From: Scalesia atractyloides
Taxonomy: Eukaryota > Streptophyta > Magnoliopsida > Asterales > Asteraceae
NCBI GenBank assembly: GCA_947069175.1
Contig: CAMTDV010000017.1
Coordinates: 48,617,137 to 48,681,136, forward strand
Length of the DNA: 64,000 nt
Direction of reading: 5' to 3'
Under the pieces are notes generated by a model. The model was given only the letters and a program-made list of their open reading frames with translations, did not search any database and was not told the origin of the DNA. Below, in pieces: positions 12,604 to 24,317 of this stretch (positions are counted from its first letter, which is position 1; every line of letters starts with the position of its first letter). The translations under genes and the position numbers were made by a program.

Positions 12604-13747
12604 ACATGCACACTGACCGAACCGGTCAACAGGTCAACAAGTCAACGGTCAACGCAAAAATAAACAATTTTTTTATATTTTTATTTATTTAATTTAATTT
12701 AAAAATCAATTAAAAATACTTAAAAATAATATTTTTAAAGATAGAAAATAGCCTTAAACTCACAAAAATATATCTAAAAATTCCATTAAAATCCTTAATA
12801 AAATCCACTCATTTACTATATTTTTCCGTTATTATTTAGGTTAGTAATTCTCGTTGTTCAACTCTCCCGACTCGTGCGCATCTCATCATCTCCAATCAAA
12901 CGCACCCAATGTGAGTGAATCTTTGCAAATTCCCCGTTTTAATCACGTTTTGGGGTGTATCATGTGTCTTGCTATATATTATATTTAAATCATTGTGCAT
13001 ACATCATATCATGAACTTGTGTATTCAGCTTGTTTCAACTGTTTGTGTGGTTATTGTTAGATTCAATTTATTATTTTCAGTACATGCAATTTCATAGGCC
13101 GCCGCTCCCCATTACATTATGAGCGTTGAGCATGTTCCCCATTACATTATGAGCGTGAACCTGGCGTGCCCACATACGATCGGCTCCGTTTGATTAAGCC
13201 TTGATCGCACAGATATTTATCATTTTCAGTACATGCAATACGATCGGCTCCGTTTGATTGAGCCTTGATCGCACAGTTTCATTCATGTTACTTATCGTAT
13301 GATGTTGGTATGTTAATGTATGCTATCATATGTTATTGTATGTTATAGTTGTGATTGCTATTGCTACTGCTTGATTATTTACATTTGCTCATTTATGACT
13401 ATGCACAATTTTTCATTGATAAACTAACCAGTAAATCAATAATAAATGTTTATCTAACAAGGTTCACTCGCCAACTTATGTTGACCCAAAAACCCCCATT
13501 TTTACACATGATACAGGTGAACCAGCTGCAGCCAGAAACACATAGGATTGGACTAGAAGAATAAAATGATTTAGAGCTTGGAATTATTTTGTTTGGTTAT
13601 TTTCTTTGAATTGTATGGACATGTTTGGATTATTTGGAATGTAATTTTGACTTTAATAAATATGAAACATATTAGTAAATATCATGAGCTTTGGTGATAA
13701 CCCAATTATGCCCCGACTCTTATTCCGCTGCGGGTCGGGGTGTGACA

Positions 13748-14556
13748 GATTGGTATCAGAGCAATGACTATAGGGATATAGGATAGGTTATTAGACCCTT
13801 AGAGCCTATACTATAGTTGATTAGAAACTTATAAGATTTTTGTGTGTTACATGCCAAATTTCATGATGTTTATATGTTTTATGTTAAATGTTACATTCAA
13901 TGTTATGCAAGCATGTTCATAAGTATATATTATCATATAATGCCTATCATGAATCATATTCTCATAACATATCACATCCATGAAAGCACACACCATATCA
14001 TGATTGCTTTTACAATGATTTTTGTGTTTCAAATCTCATCGAAGTGAGTTCTCATGACGGGCATGTAGTAACTGGAAGGGTACCAGTACCGGTAGTCGGA
14101 ACGTCCTGTCTAGGCTGGCATTCGTATAAATCCAAAATAAAGGACCAGTTTGCCTACCTGGGGACTAACGATGAGAGTACGAAGTACCTATTAGGCCAAA
14201 GCATGCTATACCAAACGTCGTGTGAGCTAACCCCACTTTGAGTTGTCATTGTGTCTACACCTGGACACATTCCGACCATACATCTCGTAAGCATATTTTG
14301 TGGTTTGCATTCGGGTGATGCGAGTGTTAAATTGCCAATACTAATGTGAATCCTACCAAGCCAATAGCCATGGGGGCCCACATGACTATACAGGTGAAGG
14401 TATGGGGGACATTTGAGGCCCAACATGAGCAAACCCAAGACATCCTATGGATGTAGTTGCATTATTGATATTTATGTTATTTTCATTTTTCTTAAAGACA
14501 CATGACACCTAAAAAGACTCCATAAACTCACAATCTTCTTATGTATGTTCCTGTAG
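13748..14556 (+). promoter_or_regulatory. Element B primer site and 5' leader
   Basis: TGGTATCAGAGC at 13751-13762 is the usual plant iMet-type primer binding site, three bases after the LTR. The leader at 14045-14275 is nearly identical to the leaders at 22228-22458 and 24090-24317, and strongly similar to element C's (minus, about 35800-36030). It contains the self-complementary TACCGGTA (about 14089-14096). A 65-codon frame through it is also conserved, but the nucleotide conservation is as strong, so a packaging or dimerisation signal is as likely as a peptide. Confidence 0.75.
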
Positions 14557-15890
14557 ATGTCGTCTAGACAACAACGAGGGGGTAAAAGATCAGGAAGGTC
14601 TCAGGAACGCTTGGCCACACAAATCGCGAAACAAATGGCCACGATACTGCCTGACATTGTGGTCCAAGTACAACAAGCTCTCGCCACAAATCCCACTAAT
14701 CCTCGCCAACAACATTACCAGAACATCGACAACCCTCCTACCAGCAAGTGCTCATACAAACATTTCAAGTCTTGTGATCCTCCTAAATTTGAAGGGACCG
14801 AAGGTGTCACTGCTCTCCTCCACTGGTTTGAGGAGATGGAAAACACTTTTCTCAACTGCGATTGTCCTGAGGATCGCAAGGTTCGATACGCCACCGGAAG
14901 ACTATTTGGGGTAGCTCTTACCTGGTGGAATACTGAAAAAGGGAAGAGGGGAATTGATGATGCAATGGCCTTAACTTGGGAGGAATTAAGGGAAATCATG
15001 ACTAGGCGTTTCTGTCCTAGGAGTGAAATTAAAAAGTTGGAGGACGAATTTCATTCTTTAAAGCAGAAGGAGGGAGATCACACCACCTATAACAAGAGGT
15101 TCTTAGAGTTGAACCAAATGGTTCCAAATTTGTTTACCCCAACTTATCGTTTGATCGAGCATTATATTCGAGGACTTCCCTCGAAAATTCAAGATTCAGT
15201 TCTCAGCATTTCACCGGTAACACTTGAAGCTGCTATGGAGCTAGCGACTGAACTGACCGAGAATCGAATTCGCAACGGGAAGTTTAAAGAAGAGAAAAAG
15301 AAAGCCCCTGTTGAGGGTTAAACTTCAAACCATTCTATCTCTTCCTCTAAGTTTGCTAACAAGAGGAAGCGCAACACCAGAAACTTCGTCGTTACACAAA
15401 CCAACTCCCCTATTCCTGCTGCACCCATTACCCAGGTTGCCCCTTCACCCGCACCATACAAAAGACCATACTCTGGCCCGTTACCAAAATGCAACCGTTG
15501 CCAATATCACCATTCTCCTGATTATCCTTGCCAACATTGCACCGGCTGTGGTCGCGCAGGTCATACTGTTCAAACCTGCCGCATGCCTCAGCGAACGAAC
15601 CGCCACCAGCCTTTAACCCAAACCCACCAGCAAATAATGGGTCAAGCCCAACAACCCCTACTATATCCACCCACCCAACATTTAGCCCAAACATATTACC
15701 AACCCAATTATCCTATGGGGCAACCTATGCGGGCTTGCTACAATTGCGGAGACCCAAGCCATTTCAGAAACACTTGTCCAAGGTTGGTAAACATTTTTCA
15801 TGCTCAGTCCCAAGCCAACCCGGTGAATCGAGCGAACCAAGCTCCTCCACCTGCAAGAGGAAGAGCTTTCAATATCAACGCTAATCAGGC
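14557..15890 (+). pseudogene. Element B gag, copy 1 (nonsense mutation)
   Basis: Gag of a chromovirus. It starts MSSRQQRGGKRSG at 14557 after the leader. The capsid-like region (residues about 60-235) includes LTWWNTEKGKR, TRRFCPRSEIKKLE and YIRGLPSKIQDSV. Two CCHC zinc knuckles follow, CTGCGRAGHTVQTC near 15541 and CYNCGDPSHFRNTC near 15735, for nucleic-acid binding. A TAA at 15319-15321 cuts it after residue 254, where the second copy has CAA. Apart from that stop the frame runs on without a break into protease and RT, so gag and pol were one polyprotein. Confidence 0.93.
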
Positions 15891-17958
15891 TAGGGCTGAC
15901 GGCAATGTGGTTAACGGTACGTTCCTTATTAATGGTCGATATGCATCCATGTTGTTTGATACTGGCGCGGATAAAAGTTTTGTGTCCTTAGAGTTTGAAC
16001 CTATCCTAAACCAAAATCGTGATAAGCTCATGGAATCCATAACAGTAGAAGTTGCTGACGGGAAACCGGTCTCATTGAACTCTATTATACGTAATTGCAC
16101 TCTTACTCTAAACGACCATAATTTTCTAGTTGACCTTATTCCTATGAAGTTGGGAAGTTTTGATATCATAATCGGTATGGACTGGCTTAGTCAACATCAG
16201 GCAGAAGTTGTATGTCGCGAAAAGTTTATACGCATTCCTCTTTCAAACGGTCAGACTCTTCGAATCTTTGGAGAAACCTCGTCGAAAGGGCTCAGCTTAA
16301 TGTCTTGTCTTCAAGCTCAAAAATATCTTCGCAAGAATTATGTCGCGTTTTTAGCTCATATCATCAAAAAGGAAACCATGGAGAAGAAACTTGAAGACAT
16401 CCCTGTAGTAAAAGATTTCCCGCAAGTTTTTCCTGACGACATTTCAGGACTTCCTCCAGTTAGAGAAGTCGAATTCCGTATTGATCTTATACCTGGTGCT
16501 ACACCAGTTGCAAAGTCTCCTTATAGGTTAGCCCCCTCTGAAATGCAAGAGCTAGCCAGTCAATTACAAGAGTTGACTGACAAGGGATTCATACGTCATA
16601 GCTCATCGCCTTGGGGTGCACCTGTCCTTTTTGTAAAGAAGAAAGATGGATCGTTTCGTATGTGCATCGACTACGGAGAGCTCAACAAATTAACAATCAA
16701 GAATCGCTATCCTTTACCTCGCATTGATGATCTTCTTGACCAACTTCAAGGTGCTAGCTACTTTTCCAAAATCGACCTTCGATCTGGTTATCATCAACTT
16801 AGGGTGCACGAAGAAGATGTCCCAAAGACCGCATTTCGAACTCGTTATGGCCATTATGAATTCATGGTCATGCCATTTGGTTTAACCAACGCTCCAGCAG
16901 TCTTCATGGACCTAATGAACAGAGTCTGCAAACCTTATCTTGATCGATTTGTTATAGTCTTCATCGACGACATTCTTATTTATTCAAAATCTAAAACTGA
17001 TCATGAGCGTCATCTTCGACTCGTCCTTACACTTCTAGAGAATGAAAAGCTTTACGCCAAATTCTCCAAATGCGAATTCTGGTTAAAAGAGGTGCAATTC
17101 CTCGGACATGTAGTCAATGACAAGGGAATACATGTCGACCCCTCAAAGATCAAAGCGGTACAAGAATGGCAAGCTCCACGTACACCAACTGAAGTAAGAT
17201 CTTTTCTTGGTTTGGCTGGTTATTATCGTCGTTTCATTTCAAACTTCTCTCGCATTGCTGTACCACTCACGGCTTTAACTCATAAGGGAAAACCTTTCAT
17301 ATGGGGACCCAAGCAAGAAGAAGCCTTCCAAACCCTTAAACAAAAACTCTGTGATGCACCAATCCTCACTCTTCCTGAAGGTTGTGATGATTTCGTGGTC
17401 TATTGCGACGCGTCAGGGCAAGGATTAGGCTGCGTTCTAATGTAAAGAGGAAAAGTTATAGCTTATGCTTCGAGACAACTCAAGACGCATGAGAAGAACT
17501 ACACCACCCATGACCTAGAACTTGGAGCCGTTGTGTTCGCTCTTAAGATATGGAGACATTATCTCTATGGTACTAAGTGTGAAATATACACTGACCACAA
17601 GAGTCTTCAACATATCTTCAATCAAAAGGAGTTAAACATGAGGCAACGAAGATGGGTCGAACTTCTAAATGACTATGACTGTGAAATTTGGTACCACCCT
17701 GGCAAAGCAAATGTGGTGGCTGATGCACTCAGTCGAAAGGGTTATGCGAACTCCATTCGTCTTCTATGTTCGCAAATCATATCTGACATTAAAGATCAAA
17801 TTCGAGAAGCCCAACATGTTTCAGTAACGGAAGATGATGTACGAAAGGAGATGTCCTGTGGAGCTGAACTTAAAATTGAAACTAAATCTGACGGTATTCT
17901 GTACTACCTAGATCGCATCTGGTTCCTGACCACAACAATCTTCGTGAAATTCTTATGA
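15891..17958 (+). pseudogene. Element B protease, reverse transcriptase and RNase H
   Basis: Continues the gag frame. The aspartic protease motif FDTGADKS is near 15955. RT shows KKKDGSFRMCIDY near 16640, PFGLTNAPAVFMDL near 16875 and the active site FIDD near 16960. RNase H has YCDASGQGLG near 17400 and YTDHKSLQHIF near 17590. The RT box reads IDYGELNK where family members normally have IDYRELNK, a possible damaging change. TAA at 17443-17445 interrupts RNase H and fits CAA to TAA. A one-base deletion near 17922 shifts the frame before the integrase. Confidence 0.93.
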
Positions 17959-19229
17959 ATAAAGCTCACAAAACGCGATACTCTATACACCCAGGAGCCG
18001 ATAAGATGTATCAAGACCTACGATATACCTATTGGTGGCCTGGAATGAAGAAGGATATTGCTGTTTTTGTTTCTAAGTGCCTTACATGTTCCAAGGTGAA
18101 AGCTGAACACCAAAGACCCTCAGGACTTCTGGTCCAACCTGAAATACCTGTATGGAAGTGGGAAAATATAACCATGGACTTCATTACCGGGTTACCTAGC
18201 ACTTCTGGTGGGTATGACACTATATGGGTAATAATTGACCGACTTACAAAATCAGCTCACTTTATTCCTATCCGCGAAGATTTCAAGAACGAAAAGCTAG
18301 CTCGTATTTATATCAGCGAAATCGTAAGCCGACATGGTGTACCGTTAAGCATTATTTCTGATCGTGATGGTCGTTTCACTACACGAACATGGCAAGCAGT
18401 ACAAGCCGCTATGGGTACGCGATTAGATCTCAGTACCGCCTATCACCCTCAAACTGATGGTCAATCTGAACGCACCATTCAAACTCTTGAAGGTATGCTT
18501 CGAGCATGTGTTATAGACTTCAAGGGAAATTGGGACGCCCATCTACCATTAGTTGAATTTTCGTACAACAACAGCTATCATTCAAGCATCGGCATGGCAC
18601 CTTTTGAAGCCTTATATGGTCGTAAGTGCCGATCTCCTGTATATTGGCACTAAATTGGGGAAGCTCAAATCACTGGTCCAGAATTGATCCAAGAAACCAC
18701 AGACAAGATCCATCAAATTCGAAACAATCTTCTAGCGGCCCAAAGTCGTCAAAAGAGTTATGCAGACAAACGACGGAAGCCTTTAGAGTTTAACATTGGT
18801 GATCATGTACTTCTAAAAGTATCACCGTGGAAGGGAGTAGTTCTTTTTGGTCAAAAAGGCAAGCTAGCACCACGCTACGTAGGACCTTTCAAGATACTCG
18901 AAAGAGTAGGACCTGTAGCATACAAGCTTGATCTACCAGAAGAACTCAACAGGATTCATCCCACATTCCACGTATCAAACTTGAAGAAGTGCCTCGCTGA
19001 TGAAAACCTCCACATCCCTCTGGAAGATATTCAGATTGATGAATCTATGCATTTTATTGAAAGACCACTAGAGATCATGGACTTCGGGGAGAAACGTCTA
19101 CGACGGAGTCGCATTCCAATTGTTAGGGTACGCTGGGAGTCGAAACGGGGACCTCAGTTTACTTGGGAACGTGAAGACTCAATGTGTGAAAAATACCCGC
19201 ATCTTTTTCCTACTACTTCTACTACTTAA
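17955..19229 (+). pseudogene. Element B integrase with C-terminal chromodomain
   Basis: The HHCC zinc-binding region is near 17960-18105 (YSIHPG ... KCLTCSKVK). The DDE core has ITMDF near 18170, ISDRDGRF near 18355 and TDGQSERTIQTLE near 18455. The C-terminal part holds GDHVLLKVSPWKG near 18800 and a chromodomain-like tail from about 19040 (VRVRWESK ... FTWERE ... YPHLF). A TAA at 18651-18653 breaks it after the CRSPVYWH motif. The chromodomain tail places B among chromoviruses; Tekay/Del is my best clade guess. Confidence 0.93.
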
Positions 19230-19263
19230 ATTTCGGGACGAAATTCCTAAAAGTAGCGGATAC
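19228..19263 (+). promoter_or_regulatory. Element B post-pol hairpin and polypurine tract
   Basis: The inverted repeat AATTTCGGGACGAAATT overlaps the end of pol (19229-19245). It is followed by a purine-rich AAAAGTAGCGGATA directly before LTR2 (TGTAATATT at 19264). Confidence 0.7.
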
Positions 19264-21930
19264 TGTAATATTTGTCAAAAACGGGTTTACAAAACCCGCT
19301 CCTTTTTGTAATCGAATATCAAGTTATAAATGTTCGTTGCCTAATTATGCTTATTTTAATTTTTAATGGTACATAATTAATAAACAAACTAAGCTATAAA
19401 AATTATATTTGATAAAAAGTGAAAACAAAATAAATAAAAATAAAATGTTGCTGCCGGGACTCGAACCCGGGTCAGCCGGGTTGTAACTCCAAAGGTTTAA
19501 CATTCACACGCATAACCACTCCGCCACTTGTTTGTTTTCTGTCAACTCTAGGAACAAATAAGTCTTATACACAAACCTAGTTAAACCGGTTGCGCCAACT
19601 GAAAAACCGAAATCGGCAATTCAACCGTCTAAACGTTTGATTAATCGCAAATTCAGGTTTATAACCGATGCACCGACGAATCTAATCAATTCAGACTTGA
19701 ATTGACTTCAATTCTGGGGATGATGAGTTTTATAACCGAAACTACTCAATAATCCGAATTACTGTAATCATAGAGCTTCTCGCGACTCAGAAACATCATA
19801 CAAACTTTCCATTTCACTTTCGTCATACATTCAGTCCACCGGAGAAGTTTATTTTGCTCGCCGGAAATTTCTGCAAGTTCGCCGGAAAACCGTATTCATC
19901 ATCAAAACGGTAATTCTTTCAATACCGTCGTAGTCTAACAATTTTTAAGCTATTTCTAACTCAAACCTTTCAATTGAAATCGAATTCAGACACTGTTATC
20001 AGATAATTCCAGTTCGCCGGAAAATTTCTGGAAATCTTTATCTTCGTCTGCGAAACGGTAAGGACCTTCAAACACACTGTTAACGTTTGTTTAGCACTTA
20101 AATTCCACGATTGGCTAATCAAAACGGTTAATTGTTTTGTTCAGTTGAAGTGCACAAAAACAGAGACCGACACATTGCCGGAATTCTGAAATAAACCGTT
20201 CATCGGTATGTTCACTTCTAAGTATCGTTTCTGCCATTTCATATTAGATTGTACAATGTTTATCAATCGAACTAAACAAGATATAACGGTATAATCTACT
20301 GCCTGTAAAATCTAACGAAGAAGATGAACTGCGATAACATTATAAGAATAATTAAAACTGGTATTTTGAACGGGTTAGACACACAGTCCAGCGGTGGACT
20401 GTGTGCAAATAATACGCGCATGTCACGAGTTCGATCCCTGATACACGCACCCCTTATGTAATAAAATGCCTTTTTGATTAAAACTGAACCGGGTTAACTC
20501 CGTTAGTTGTTAAGTATAACAAAAATTGGTATATTAACCAAGTTAGACACACAGTCCAGCGGTGGACTGTGTGTGATGTTAAAGCACAAGTCCCGGGTTC
20601 GAAACCTGTTACTAGCACCAGTTTGATGAATTAAAACGTTTTTGAAATTAAAAGAATTTTGGATAAATCGAATTAGTATATAAATATAATTAAAAACATG
20701 ATTATTTCGGGTTAGACACGTAGCTCAGTTGGTAGAGCTGCGTGCACGCGTACGGGAGGTCTCGGGTTCGAGTCTCACCCAGCGCATACATGCACACTGA
20801 CCGAACCGGTCAACAGGTCAACAAGTCAACGGTCAACGCAAAAATAAACAATTTTTTTATATTTTTATTTATTTGATTTAATTTAAAAATCAATTAAAAA
20901 TACTTAAAAATAATATTTTTAAAGATAGAAAATAGCCTTAAACTCACAAAAATATATCTAAAAATTCCATTAAAATCCTTAATAAAATCCACTCATTTAC
21001 TATATTTTTCCGTTATTATTTAGGTTAGTAATTCTCGTTGTTCAACTCTCCCGACTCGTGCGCATCTCATCATCTCCAATCAAACGCACCAATGTGAGTG
21101 AATCTTTGCAAATTCCCCGTTTTAATCACGTTTTGGGGTGTATCATGTGTCTTGCTATATATTATATTTAAATCATTGTGCATACATCATATCATGAACT
21201 TGTGTATTCAGCTTGTTTCAACTGTTTGTGTGGTTATTGTTAGATTCAATTTATTATTTTCAGTACATGCAATTTCATAGGCCGCCGCTCCCCATTACAT
21301 TATGAGCGTTGAGCATGTTCCCCATTACATTATGAGCGTGAACCTGGCGTGCCCACATACGATCGGCTCCGTTTGATTGAGCCTTGATCGCACAGATATT
21401 TATCATTTTCAGTACATGCAATACGATCGGCTCCGTTTGATTGAGCCTTGATCGCACAGTTTCATTCATGTTACTTATCATATGATGTTGGTATGTTAAT
21501 GTATGCTATCATATGTTATTGTATGTTATAGTTGTGATTGCTATTGCTACTGCTTGATTATTTACATTTGCTCATTTATGACTATGCACAATTTTTCATC
21601 AATAAAGTAACCAGTAAATCAATAATAAATGTTTATCTAACAAGGTTCACTCGCCAACTTATGTTGACCCAAAAACCCCCATTTTTACACATGATACAGG
21701 TGAACCAGCTGCAACCAGAAACACATAGGATTGGACTAGAAGAATAAAATGATTTAGAGCTTGGAATTATTTTGTTTGGTTATTTTCTTTGAATTGTATG
21801 GACATATTTGGATTATTTGGAATGTAATTTTGACTTTAATAAATATGAAACATATTAGTAAATATCATGAGCTTTGGTGATAACCCAATTATGCCCCGAC
21901 TCTTATTCCGCTGCGGGTCGGGGTGTGACA
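19264..21930 (+). repeat. Element B LTR2
   Basis: 2667 bp and about 99% identical to LTR1 by eye; offset 8184 until a one-base deletion near 21093, then 8183. Four of the differences fall in the first 50 bp. It carries the same four tRNA-like modules at 19450-19534 (minus), 20374-20455, 20542-20621 and 20711-20787 (plus). It is followed by a primer site rather than by flanking DNA. Confidence 0.95.
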
Positions 21931-22739
21931 GATTGGTATCAGAGCAATGACTATAGGGATATAGGATAGGTTATTAGACCCTTAGAGCCTATACTATAGT
22001 TGATTAGAAACTTATAAGATTTTTGTGTGTTACATGCCAAATTTCATGATGTTTATATGTTTTATGTTAAATGTTACATTCAATGTTATGCAAGCATGTT
22101 CATAAGTATATATTATCATATAATGCCTATCATGAATCATATTCTCATAACATATCACATCCATGAAAGCACACACCACATCATGATTGCTTTTACAATG
22201 ATTTTTGTGTTTCAAATCTCATCGAAGTGAGTTCTCATGACGGGCATGTAGTAACTGGAAGGGTACCAGTACCGGTAGTCGGAACGTCCTGTCTAGGCTG
22301 GCATTCGTATAAATCCAAAATAAAGGACCAGTTTGCCTACCTGGGGACTAACGATGAGAGTACGAAGTACCTATTAGGCCAAAACATGCTATACCAAACG
22401 TCGTGTGAGCTAACCCCACTTTGAGTTGTCATTGTGTCTACACCTGGACACATTCCGACCATACATCTCGTAAGCATATTTTGTGGTTTGCATTCGGGTG
22501 ATGCGAGTGTTAAATTGCCAATACTAATGTGAATCCTACCAAGCCAATAGCCATGGGGGCCCACATGACTATACAGGTGAAGGTATGGGGGACATTTGAG
22601 GCCCAACATGAGCAAACCCAAGACATCCTATGGATGTAGTTGCATTATTGATATTTATGTTATTTTCATTTTTCTTAAAGACACATGACACCTAAAAAGA
22701 CTCCATAAACTCACAATCTTCTTATGTATGTTCCTGTAG
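21931..22739 (+). promoter_or_regulatory. Second primer site and leader after B LTR2
   Basis: TGGTATCAGAGC at 21934-21945, then a leader nearly identical to 13748-14556. A primer site after the second LTR shows that another internal region begins here. Confidence 0.88.
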
Positions 22740-23890
22740 ATGTCGTCTAGACAACAACGAGGGGGTAAAAGATCAGGAAGGTCTCAGGAACGCTTGGCCA
22801 CACAAATCGCGAAACAAATGGCCACGATACTGCCTGACATTGTGGTCCAAGTACAACAAGCTCTCGCCACAAATCCCACTAATCCTCGCCAACAACATTA
22901 CCAGAACATCGACAACCCTCCTACCAGCAAGTGCTCATACAAACATTTCAAGTCTTGTGATCCTCCTAAATTTGAAGGGACCGAAGGTGTCACTGCTCTC
23001 CTCCACTGGTTTGAGGAGATGGAAAACACTTTTCTCAACTGCGATTGTCCTGAGGATCGCAAGGTTCGATACGCCACCGGAAGACTATTTGGGGTAGCTC
23101 TTACCTGGTGGAATACTGAAAAAGGGAAGAGGGGAATTGATGATGCAATGGCCTTAACTTGGGAGGAATTAAGGGAAATCATGACTAGGCGTTTCTGTCC
23201 TAGGAGTGAAATTAAAAAGTTGGAGGACGAATTTCATTCTTTAAAGTAGAAGGAGGGAGATCACACCACCTATAACAAGAGGTTCTTAGAGTTGAACCAA
23301 ATGGTTCCAAATTTGTTTACCCCAACTTATCGTTTGATCGAGCATTATATTCGAGGACTTCCCTCGAAAATTCAAGATTCAGTTCTCAGCATTTCACTGG
23401 TAACACTTGAAGCTGCTATGGAGCTAGCGACTGAACTGACCGAGAATCGAATTCGCAACGGAAAGTTTAAAGAAGAGAAAAAGAAAGCCCCTGTTGAGGG
23501 TCAAACTTCAAACCATTCCATCTCTTCCTCTAAGTTTGCTAACAAGAGGAAGCGCAACACCAGAAACTTTGCCGTTACACAAACCAACTCCCCTATTCCT
23601 GCTGCACCCATTACCCAGGTTGCCCCTTCACCCGCACCATACAAAAGACCATACTCTGGCCCGTTACCAAAATGCAACCGTTGCCAATATCACCATTCTC
23701 CTGATTATCCTTGCCAACATTGCACCGGCTGTGGTCGCGCAGGTCATACTGTTCAAACCTGCCGCATGCCTCAGCGAACGAACCGCCACCAGCCTTTAAC
23801 CCAAACCCACCAGCAAATAATGGGTCAAGCCCAACAACCCCTACTATATCCACCCACCCAACATTTAGCCCAAACATATTACCAACCCAA
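22740..23890 (+). pseudogene. Element B gag, copy 2 (nonsense mutation, truncated)
   Basis: Nearly identical to gag copy 1 with the same start. It has a TAG at 23247-23249 where copy 1 has CAG, and an intact CAA at 23502-23504 where copy 1 has TAA. The frame reopens to the first zinc knuckle (CTGCGRAGHTVQTC near 23724). It ends at about 23890 in ACCAACCCAA, where it joins leader sequence, losing the second knuckle and all of pol. Confidence 0.93.
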
Positions 23891-24317
23891 TGTTATGCAA
23901 ATTTCATGATGTTTATATGTTTATGTTAAATGTTACATTCAATGTTATGCAAGCATGTTCATAAGTATATATTATCATATAATGCCTATCATGAATCATA
24001 TTCTCATAACATATCACATCCATGAAAGCACACACCACATCATGATTGCTTTTACAATGATTTTTGTGTTTTCAAATCTCGTCGAAGTGAGTTCTCATGA
24101 CGGGCATGTAGTAACTGGAAGGGTACCAGTACCGGTAGTCGGAACGTCCTGTCTAGGCTGGCATTCGTATAAATCCAAAATAAATGACCAGTTTGCCTAC
24201 CTGGGGACTAACGATGAGAGTACGAAGTACCTATTAGGCCAAAGCATGCTATACCAAACGTCGTGTGAGCTAACCCCACTTTGAGTTGTCATTGTGTCTA
24301 CACCTGGACACATTCCG
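23891..24317 (+). repeat. Third partial B leader, deletion scar
   Basis: Repeats leader sequence corresponding to about 22036-22457, from ATTTCATGATG to CACATTCCG, joined to gag on the left by a short AATGTTATGCA-like overlap and to A's LTR on the right at CCG. It has small private changes (AAATGACCAG for AAAGGACCAG). It is the remnant of a deleted third unit or of template switching. Confidence 0.85.

Larger units (their letters stand above)
11080..13747 (+). repeat. Element B LTR1
   Basis: 2668 bp, TGTAACATT...GGGTGTGACA, followed by GAT and the primer site. It carries four tRNA-like modules (separate entries) and a duplicated box CCCCATTACATTATGAGCG at about 13107 and 13137. It also has two copies of ATCGGCTCCGTTTGATT at 13179-13220 and 13234-13276, a motif that reappears in the tail of element C. 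No protein gene is supported. Confidence 0.95.
11080..24317 (+). mobile_element. Element B: chromovirus in an LTR-internal-LTR-partial internal arrangement
   Basis: LTR1 11080-13747, internal 13748-19263, LTR2 19264-21930, then a second leader and truncated gag (21931-23890) and a third partial leader (23891-24317). The tail joins A's LTR at a CCG microhomology. No third LTR and no target duplication remain on the right, and 47 bp of A's LTR is missing there. This fits unequal LTR recombination, or a tandem insertion, followed by deletions. LTR1 and LTR2 differ at roughly two dozen places by eye in 2.67 kb. Confidence 0.9.

Noticed and set aside
12915..13564. Small membrane-like ORFs (also at 21098-21747)
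   Set aside because: They are frames of AT-rich LTR sequence, duplicated only because the LTR is duplicated.
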